From Macrobrachium rosenbergii (Eukaryota; Arthropoda; Malacostraca; Decapoda; Palaemonidae), in NCBI RefSeq assembly GCF_040412425.1, contig NC_089755.1, positions 54,160,798-54,224,797 on the forward strand: a stretch of 64,000 nucleotides of DNA, in the 5' to 3' direction. Below, piece by piece: positions 1 to 11,600 of this stretch. Numbering within the stretch: the stretch's first letter is position 1; the number at the start of each line of letters is the position of its first letter. The translations under genes and the position numbers were made by a program. Below the pieces are notes generated by a model, which was not told where the DNA came from, searched no databases, and saw nothing but the letters and a program-made list of their open reading frames with translations.

Positions 1-318
1 TTAGGTTGCTATTCCACTGGACTATATAAAAATAAATTAAGACATATTCAAGAAGCATGAAACATCCCAAATCAAGGCCTTTCTGCTTCAATTGGCTGCC
101 TATTTAGCCTTGTTAAGAAACAATGAACTTAGTTTAGAAATTCCATGTTACAAAACGAGAGAGGAAGGGAACGTAAAATGATTAGAAGAGGCAGAACATC
201 AGTGCAATAATCCTAATTTAATGCCACAGTACCCATTTCCAATAACCAAGCTAGGAATAACACAATTTGTTACAGATTTATACTGAAAATTTTAAATGAG
301 GATGAAACTGAAAAATAC
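1..318 (-). other. Intron of the MAIP1-like gene running off the window edge
   Basis: AT-rich sequence after the exon 4 donor. I see no acceptor followed by a frame that continues the protein, so the terminal exon is placed outside the window. Confidence 0.5.
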
Positions 319-475
319 CTGTAATTAGCAATGGAAATTCGGTCGTAATTGTCATAAACACCTTGTAAAGGACCAGAATTATCAGTTTTGACTAAATTTT
401 CTATGTGATCTTGAAGTCCTTTAAAGACGTGATAGCACATGGTGATTTCAACAAATATACGTTCCTTTGGACCAC
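319..475 (-). CDS. MAIP1: MAIP1-like coding exon 4
   Basis: 157 bases, with acceptor TTTTTAATTTCAG and donor GTATTTTT at 318. It encodes GGPKERIFVEITMCYHVF through NYDRISIANYR. The exon ends in phase 2, so at least one more coding exon must follow to the left of base 1. Confidence 0.75.
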
Positions 476-3400
476 CTGAAATTAAAAAGATAAAAATTAT
501 CATACACTTGGCAACAGACATGTGAAGGTTTGTCACACTAAAGAAAAAATGAATTTCTAAAACAAATTTTTTTTTTATATCTAAACCGACAACTTTACAA
601 AAGTTCCTCTCAGCATTTATATGGGATATAAGATATTCCCAATGAGAAAAGTCTCCTCACCCCACCTACTGCAAGTCATGTCCTAGATGAAAGACCATTA
701 TACAGTTCACTGACCCTACTACAAGTAGCGAAGGCTAATAAAATGAAATTTCAAAAGAATCCATCTTTCCAATACAAACTCATTACAGTACCTCACCAGA
801 CTTTACACATGCACTGTGCACAAACCAAAACCGAAAGTATGTCCCCCATAAGGGGGTAGTGCCACCAGTGCACCTCAGGTGGTGCACTGTAGGCATTGCT
901 TAAGGTTCTTTGCAGTGTCTCTTCAGCCACTAGGTGCAACCTCTTTCATCCCTTTTTTTGTACCTCTGTTCATATTCTTTTTCTTCCATCTGACTTTCCA
1001 CCCTCTCTCACAACTGTTTCACAGTGCAACTGCGAGGTTTCCTCATATTACACCTTTCAAACCTCTTACTGTCAATTTCCCTTTCAGTGTTGAATGACCT
1101 CATGGGCCCCAGGCTCTTAGAACATGGCCATCGGCCTAAATTCTACTGTACATTCCTTCCTTCCTAAAGTATGTCAATTCAACTCTAAAAGAAAATGAAG
1201 ATCAGGTGGCTCACACAGGTTAGCGCATGCACATCCAGTTTCTCAAGTCTCTGGTAGTTAATGGAATCATACTTTGTATGGTCAGAAACAACTGCAACAG
1301 ACCCATGGTGGTTAGGAGGACAATTAAGGTTATGTAAATGGCTGCAGAGAAAATTCAAAATTTGTTTTTTTAAATACAGTGTTGCATTTGTTTAATCATA
1401 ACCTGTTACTTTAACATATGGAACAACAACTCAGGTGGAATGTGAGGTGAGCTACTGGTGCTCTGATAAGGTAATAAGGACCTGAAAGGCCATAGGAACT
1501 CCTGAGCAAAGATGTGCAAAGAACCCAGAGGCTCCTGGGGGAGTAAGGGTATTAATAAAAGGACTAGGACCCTGCAGACAAATCAGAAAGCACAAGGAAG
1601 AGTAAGAAAGCCCATACATCAGGCTAGCTAAGGAAAGTGAGGAAGACAATCTCTGAACCATTAGACCAAAGTGATAATCATTAGGTTAAAAGGAGATAAG
1701 ATGGATGACCTTAAAAACTCAAGGAAAATACTCTTTCATTCGAAGTTCTTGCACTGAGTAAGGTGAACCTAAAGATTTCAAGCATTAAAGGCAATGAAAT
1801 CATTCATGTCTAGCTAGAGTTCTGTGATGAATTTTCAGGAATTACATTTTCAACAACTAGTTCCCGAATCTCGCTTGCCATATACAGCACAGCTCAAAAA
1901 TCTATAACAGTTTCCTTAAGAACCTATGCATATCACTAGATTTAAAACACATTGTATAGCACGATCTCCAGTGTACTAAGTGATGTGTTGCAAAATATTC
2001 TAGCAAAGGTCACAAAGTAACATTCTCCAACAATACATTTCATGATAATTTCACTTGACAAAAAAGACAAAAATTATATTTTCATCTTAGAAATATATAT
2101 AGCAAAGCATAATAAATAACATTGCTTACCTTCATTAGTGAATATCACTCCAATCTGGTATGGAAAGCAGAAAAATATGTCTTCCGCTACTACAGCAAGA
2201 TCAAGTCTTTGTTTCAAGGACAAAAGAGCATAATTGTGTTGTGCTTCCTCAAGGCTTGGTTTGGTGATGAAACCTTCAAGAGCATTAAAGTTCCCTTTTG
2301 AAAGCTCTTGGGAGACATGAACGATAGCCTGGGAAATAAATAAATTTAAATAGACTGATGATTCTTTTGTATTATTCAAATGAATGTCACTCGGAGACCA
2401 GTGATATTGGTCGTAAATAACAGTCAGCACCAACAAACAAACCTAAATTCCTCTATACTCATTTATACAAACACTGACAAGTTAGTTATTATCACATTTA
2501 TTTAGAAGATGAACCCTATTCATATGGAAAAGGCCCACAGGGGCCATTGACTTGAAATTTAAGTTTCCAAAGAATATGATGTGTAATGTAATCATGCACT
2601 CTTTGTGCATGAATACACTATCTATGGACACCTAAATATCCAGCATCACATATGAAAAGAAAAAAAATACTGAAAACTAAGACTTGCATTTAAATTACAA
2701 TATAAGTTTTTCCGGGGGAAGGACAATGTACAGTAAGTAGTTACTGACCTGGATAGCTCCACTTTTGAATGACGATAGTGTAAAATCTTTGTCCAGGTAC
2801 GGTCTGATAATTAAGTTGGCAAATATCCAATTTCTAAATGTGTACCATATACTTGGCCATATGACCCATGGGAAATTCATCAACTGCGGAGTTTCCTTGG
2901 TATTCCTGTTCTGCTGACTACCTCTGGAAGATCAGAAGACATGCTATTAAAGATCTTGTCAGTAACATAAAACAAATTACATCAAAATGTCTTAATATTA
3001 TGTTCTAGAAGATGTATGAATTTCATTACAGACAAGCAATTTCAAGTTATGGGTCAATTTTCCCAATATTTACTACTGAAGCATAGATGATGATCACAGG
3101 AAAAAATTAAATACCTGTAAAACATATTTCTTGTTCAATTTATAAAAATTTGATTACAATAGTTTTTAAAAGTTCAGACAGTGCCCATATCAAAGACCAA
3201 ATTAGCAAAGATTAATGATCGGCTACATGAGTATAACGCATTTCTCATCACAGAACATACCAACAGGGGTCATTATATACCTTTTTTTTTTTTGGTCAAA
3301 ACCCTATTGCTTTAAAAAGAAGAACTGGAGTTAAACTGTAATGTAGGAAGAGAAGAATTCCATAAAAATAATGGCTTGCAGTTATAGTAATTTCTTTCCA

Positions 3401-5173
3401 AGAAAATTGCCATTTTACTTGCTAAATAAGTCTGGTCTATTACATATGATTATTCTTGGGCACAAACTGGGCAGGTCACTGAAGCTTGTTGATGGAGTGG
3501 TCATGTGGTGACGCAGGGCACCAAGCCGATTAAATTTCCGTTTGGAAACATGGTCTGGCACTGGCTGTGACCTAAATAAAACAACCTTCACCTAACCTTT
3601 ACAGTCATGCCCTGACTGAACCAGACTTTACATTCACAACCTGACTTAGGGCACCATGCCCTGACCTAGCCAGGGGAGCTTTGCCCCTCCCCCCCACCAA
3701 GTAACACTTAATATCGAGTACACAGACTGGCCTATGCTACCCCTTTGTGGTAGTAGGTTCAAATTACAATGCCTATCCCTGTCTCCCTATTCTGCAGACT
3801 ACTCTGAATAATGGTTAAAAAAAAAAAGATTAATAACCACAAGAGAGATTAATAGGCTTAGGCCTAAGCAAATGGTAAAACAGGCCTAAGTTGTACAGTT
3901 CACTGAGTCACAATATTAAATATACTGTAATTATCAGTTTTAAAACGGGAAGGTTATTTAGAAGAAAACTGGTAAAAATAACGGAAAAACTATAAAACAG
4001 CTCCGCACGGACTTTTACTTTAGAAATTGATTTTTCCTATACTTTTAGTGTTGCTGATGAAGGAGGCAGTGTTGTTTGTTGTCGGTCAATTATTATTAAT
4101 TTCATACCTACCCAACATGGTTTGGGACGCTTTCGGGAAAATAGGGGTTTTGGAAACAATGGGGGAAATAGACCAACATGTTGTTATGGAACGGTTCTGC
4201 GCATACACAATATTTAAGAAGGGAATGACTAAGGAAACCTATTATAAAAGAAATATACTAACCTAATGTACCATAACCTAACCTAACCTAGCAGGCCGTG
4301 TTACTTAGCCAGGGGACTCCGCCCCTGGAACCCCCCAGTGAAGGAAACCCCACTTTTTACCAAAAGCTCCCCTATAAAGCTGCGCATGCGCGATAGCATT
4401 CCAGAATGGCCAATGTACAACTTCTGAGGTTAATTACAGGTTAATTACAGTCGAATGACAAAAAATAACAGTATTCTTGATAAGCAACTAAAACACTATA
4501 ATACAAATAAATTTCCAAATTAATATCCGATACAGAGCTCTTGTTTAGTTCTACCACAGTTTAATACATAGTGAAAAGGTTATTAAGAATAAAACAGGTA
4601 TAATTACAGGTTAATTACAGTCGACCGACAAAAAATAATGGCAAATTCTTAATAAGCAACCAATACATTATAGGAAAAATCAATTTCCAAATTAATACCC
4701 CATTAATACCCAATACAGAGCCTCTTGTTTAGTTCTACCCCAGCTTAATATAGAGTAAAAAAGGTTATTAATTAGAAAAAAGTTAAAAATAACGATGCTC
4801 TAAGCTATAACAAGCGAGTCTAATAAGCCTACCTAAGCAAATATCAAAAAAGGACGTACGGCTCACATGCAAGAACATTAATCCATATACCGCAATTAAA
4901 AATTAATTTCGCCACTTCTTCTCACCTGTAGAACCTCCTCTGATGTAGCCCGAAGGATTTAACATCAGACAAAAAGGTAGGAGGACCAAGACTCGTCTTA
5001 TGGCGGTCATAAAGGTTAGGTCCGCCGCCTGAGCCTGCGGCAGGATTCGTCAGTTTACAGAGACTCAGATGTCTTATAAACGTTTTGCCTTCTAATTTCT
5101 TCTTGCTACATGATCTAACAACTGTTTTTACCACTGACAAGATGTTTTGGGAAGCTACGATGTTTAGATACAT
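319..5173 (-). CDS. MAIP1: MAIP1-like mitochondrial matrix protein, 5' four coding exons (3' end outside window)
   Basis: Four exons join in frame on the minus strand: 5173-4926, 2923-2749, 2328-2130 and 475-319, all with GT-AG introns, giving about 259 residues before the window ends. The ATG at 5173 follows an in-frame TAA at 5197-5195. Residues 1-82 are basic and poor in acids, as in a mitochondrial presequence. Exon 2 contains RPYLDKDFTLSSFKSGAIQ, exon 3 AIVHVSQELSKGNFNALEG and exon 4 FVEITMCYHVF. In this order they match what I recall of MAIP1 (C2orf47), the m-AAA protease (AFG3L2) interacting protein of the mitochondrial matrix that assists EMRE maturation. The family is usually near 290 residues, so one short exon should be missing to the left. 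Identity is from memory of the family; a related TIM44/mL45-like protein is the main alternative. Confidence 0.7.
842..1162 (-). repeat. Dispersed repeat family A, near full copy (in MAIP1-like intron 3)
   Basis: Minus-strand copy of a family seen again at 20044, 23593, 24138, 52881 and 56296. Shared blocks are a 'gggacctatgaggtcattca'-type core, a 'gtgtaacaggaggaaaacct' block and a terminal inverted motif. Here the inverted motif is at 866-889 (cagtgcacc...ggtgcactg), followed by CCCCC ATAA GGGGG at 843-856. It has no coding potential and looks like a short non-autonomous transposable element. Confidence 0.75.
2130..2328 (-). CDS. MAIP1: MAIP1-like coding exon 3
   Basis: 199 bases, with acceptor TTATTTCCCAG and donor GTAAGC. 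It encodes 66 codons plus one base, from AIVHVSQELSKG to IGVIFTNE. No frame break is present. Confidence 0.75.
2499..2590 (+). repeat. Dispersed 85-bp element, copy 1
   Basis: Shares the blocks ATTCATATGGAA, CAGGGGCCAT and an adjoining 'cttgaaatttaagtttcca' segment with 60281-60370 on the same strand, with a few substitutions. It is probably a transposon fragment lying in intron 2 of the MAIP1-like gene. Confidence 0.55.
2749..2923 (-). CDS. MAIP1: MAIP1-like coding exon 2
   Basis: 175 bases. The acceptor is a pyrimidine-rich tract ending CCAG (2925-2924 is the AG) and the donor is GTCAGT at 2748. The encoded segment has an aromatic stretch (FPWVIWPSIWYTFRNWIF) followed by the conserved RPYLDKDF motif. 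Phase runs from 2 to 0, consistent with exons 1 and 3. Confidence 0.75.
4381..4392 (+). promoter_or_regulatory. NRF1-like palindromic site
   Basis: TGCGCATGCGCG matches the NRF1/erect wing consensus YGCGCAYGCGCR. It lies in intron 1 of the MAIP1-like gene, about 530 bases inside exon 1. NRF1 classically controls nuclear genes for mitochondrial proteins. The site is beside repeat-like sequence (a ccagggg...cccctgg block), so it may be carried by a repeat. Confidence 0.3.
4422..4785 (+). repeat. Tandem duplication, two units of about 180 bp
   Basis: Unit 1 (about 4427-4600) and unit 2 (about 4603-4780) share 'ggttaattacagtcga', 'tttccaaattaat', 'cttgtttagttctacc' and 'aaaggttatta' blocks in order. 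The array is within intron 1 of the MAIP1-like gene. Confidence 0.7.
4926..5173 (-). CDS. MAIP1: MAIP1-like coding exon 1
   Basis: 248 coding bases, 82 codons plus two bases, ending TACAG before the donor GTGAG at 4925-4921. It encodes the N-terminal targeting region, rich in Lys, Arg and Ser with a Gly/Pro-rich stretch. A GTG 18 bases upstream extends the open frame, but the ATG at 5173 is the first ATG after the in-frame stop. Confidence 0.65.
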
Positions 5174-7732
<2,559 letters not shown>

Positions 7733-7817
7733 ATGACCGGCGTTAAAATTCGGCTTCAGGTCATAATGGGCCTACAGCTTAGCATACTCATCGGATTTTC
7801 AACCACGTTCATGACAG
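7733..7817 (+). CDS. PLA2 exon 1 (signal peptide)
   Basis: 28 codons plus one base, with donor GTAAGG at 7818. It encodes a basic start followed by a hydrophobic stretch (residues 8-27), as in a secretory signal. Cleavage is probably near residues 28-31. Confidence 0.75.
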
Positions 7818-8595
7818 GTAAGGAGCTTTATTTCACTTCATAATGTGAGTGATTAAGTACTCTCTGCTGATATTCATTACCGTGACGAAACTGTGATGAA
7901 AACTAAAATTTTTTGTTCTATTTATGGGTTTTGAAGCTGAGGTATTGTTACTGAAATAACTGTTAGAGCATTTAAAGGTTGGCTACAGTGCGATGCTCAT
8001 AAATTCGTTATTCATCATGGCAGGTTGTCAGAGTGAAGCTTAGTAAGCGTCAGGTGGAGCTCACTGACCCGTTTTCACTTAGATTATAGATAAAGCAATT
8101 TAATAAAAAAAAAAAGAATTGATCAGCGCTTGAAAAGGCCAATTTTAACATTAAAATGAGGTAGCCTCGAAAACAGCACATTTTCATTATGTAAACAAAA
8201 TTGAATTTGATCAAGATCTTTCAAAGGCGTGTTCCTTTAAACTAAAAATCTAGTGACTTATAGTTGATACGACAACAGAGTAAGAAAAATTCCCTTCCCG
8301 GTTTAGAGAAGGTAACTCGTGAAGAATGTGGTACAAAGTGATACGGTCAATGCTGAAGGGGAGGGGAGGGGGGGAGGGGGGAGGGGAGGGGAGGGGGTAG
8401 GCAGGTAGGGGAAAACCATAAAAGTAGAAGAATGTTATTGAATTTCATTTGAGACCATCTTGAAATAATAAAATCCCTGTTGGCCGTTCCCTCATAATTA
8501 TATATATATATAAAAATATATATATAGGTAGGAACAATTAATGAAAACCATAAAAGTAGAAGAATGTTACTGAATTTCATTTGAGACCATCTTGA

Positions 8596-8656
<61 letters not shown>

Positions 8657-11600
8657 CTCAATTGTTGTGAGATAACCAAATATTTTTTTTACACGTACTT
8701 GTAAAGGATTTAATTATATGTCCCAAAGTGATACTTAAAGTGCAAAAGGAAATATTTATTGAAATATATTAAAATTGACACAGATTAAATTTCACCTGAC
8801 CTACTAAAGGGAAGTGATGAATTTAAACTCATTCTTACATAGGCCCAGTAAATTATTCCAGAACAAGTGAGCTCAAGTCCATCAAATGTCACTTTCACTC
8901 AACAGAGCAAAATGCTCTTTATAAATGATCAAAGTTCAATCTCATGGGTAAAAATATATTTACTATCTTTAATTACTACAGTAAAGGTAAACATCCTGTT
9001 ATCTTCGCATCCTGAGTCATATTTATTATTTTGTAAAAGGACTGCATAGCCTCTGCATTATGTAGCAATCCTAGGCCTAACAGCATCAGCTGTTCATATC
9101 AAATAAGAGAAACTTTCGAACTGCGGTTACATTAACCGATTGCAGTATAGAGACAAAATTCTTAATTATTAAATAAAACAAAGTATTTAAGTTATTCTGG
9201 AGTGCCGGTGCTTTGATCTGAAAGTGAACTGAACTGCAGGATTGAGGAGAAAACTGAAACCTGAAACATTAACAAACTCTTCTTGTCAAATGATAATTAA
9301 GCGAAAGTGCAGTTTCCGAGAAGCAATGACGAATTACCACGCAATGAGGTTAGACGTCCATATGACGCATTGTGTTAGTTTTCTCTTGATAATCATCAGT
9401 CTATTAATGACCATCTTCGGCAAGAGTTCTTTGTTAGTTACATTATGAACCGTTCAACCGTTGCTTATACTGTATCTACTGCATAAAGAGGAATAAAGCA
9501 TTATAACACTCATAAAATCAATGGAGAAATTTCTCTTGACACGTTATTAGTCTTGTTTATTTACCTCAGAGTCAGTTTTAAGTTACGAACTGTTAAAAGA
9601 TATGAGAGAAAGACGTTTAACGCCTGCGCATGACAGCTAAAATGTAATTTCGTCTGGTCAGGCTTTCTCTCTGAGGGGAAAGTCTTAAAACTTTCCCACC
9701 CTCTGTTCTTAAAAACACTTATATTAAATTCGCTCTAACGCTTTGCTGGTCGAAGCTGTGTTAGAAGTGGTCGGTAATTGTGAGAAATTGACCGTGATTA
9801 TCGAGCAGCTACGAAATTATTCGGTAGAATAATTTTTTTCCCTGGTGATTTATGGTGTTTCCAGGTAATTTGAACGTATTGAGACTATAATTTTGATTCC
9901 TTCATAGAATAAATGAACAATATTCTCTGGAAGCTTGTTCAGTTATTATTATTATCTTCTCTGGAAGTTTGTTCAGTTGTTATTATTATCTTCCGGATAA
10001 TAATAATAACTGAAACGTAACATAGACTTGCGACAAGTAACTGGAGCACCTAAGCCAAGGAGCAACAACCGGTCGCGTGCTCCTTTAGACTAATTGCAGA
10101 AAAAAACCTCCTTTTGTCCGATTCTTGTGGCACACTTTAGTCCACGTTGAACTTTTTTCTAGTCGAAATTCTTCTTTTTCGTGTTGTTTTCTTTTTTCCA
10201 TTTTCCGAGCTGTCAATCATACTTGGCTTGTCCTTGCCTGTGCTTCTACTGCCCATTGTCTGATGCTCGGCAGCTCTTTTGTTGTATGTTGCCCCTTGTA
10301 GCATACAGAGTTGTTCGATATAACGTAACTTGACGTTACCTGGTGCCTTGGACGTTTTCTATTCGACTCTGCTCTTTACATCCTTTTTTTCCCCTTTCAA
10401 CTCGGCCTATCAAACCTTGTGTGTTTTCCCTCGTATGGTGGGGTTAAGCATTCATGAATCAGTGTTTATTTTACTAGCAGCATAATTTATTGGCATTTTT
10501 AACACTACTTGGGATTTTTCATCTGTTAAATTTTCCCTGAACAGAGGAAAAATCGGCATTTCAATATACTGAAGATTGCTGCACCTTCATTATAATTATA
10601 CACCTAAATTTATTAGATATAATGAACTTATTGATAGATGGTCATTAATAATCACAGCAGCTTTGAAATATAATGGTTGTTTACGCTCTAATTAAAGAAA
10701 TTCTTAGACAACTGATAAAACTATTTCCCTTTCAATAATCAATGTTAAAAAATTATAACTGGTAAATTAAGATGCTGTGGATTCTCTGAACCTTACCAAT
10801 ATAACGGAAATATTTGCAGTTATATTAAATGACATTTGTCTTGGAAAATGACAAATTACAGAATTCTTAAGCGTCAGTATTTATAATAAAAAAAAAACAC
10901 TATTAGCAACACAGCCAAAAAAAAAGTGTACAAAAAAGTTACAAAAGCACAGAAATCCAAAGTGAGCTAATTCTTTCTCTGCTACTTGGGCTCCAGTCCC
11001 AGTGCATTCATTCTTATCATACTAGTTAACTCTGGAGTCAGTTGTTTGCAAGCGTGTTACAGATCATGGCAACACGTGTGGTCAAGGTCAAGGTTGCATT
11101 TCAGCCTATGCTCCATCACAAATGCAAACCAAATCTCCTGTCCCATTTTCATTAGCGTGACGAATTTGACTTGTATTATACTTCACAGTGGCATGCATGA
11201 TCGGATGGGTGTTTGGGGACTTTGCACTCTTAACATGACTTACAGCATCGAAATTTAGGGTGAAATGGAGGATGCATCCTAAACATACCTTCCATAGGCC
11301 TAACCTTTGGACCCCATAGTCGTCCTATGCCAAGGGGCCCCCCCTGGAACCCCAGCCCCACTTGCTTGGACCTAAGTGGCCATACATCATTTGGTTACTT
11401 AGCTCATTGTCTCGTTCTTCATCAACATCCTCAGGGGAAATGGGCATCTCCTGCCCCACCCACATAAATTTAGTCTAATGCGAAGGCACTGGTAGGCTAT
11501 GTTGATTATCACTGTGGTCACCCAATACTATTAAACAAAAGGGCATTGTAATGAATTAAAAAAAGGCAATTTCCAATGGAAATCAATGTCAAATTCGTCA

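Noticed and set aside
4262..4290. Interstitial telomere-like CCTAA repeats
   Set aside because: Only about three consecutive units of the arthropod TTAGG type; too short to indicate a telomere fusion and common in short repeats.
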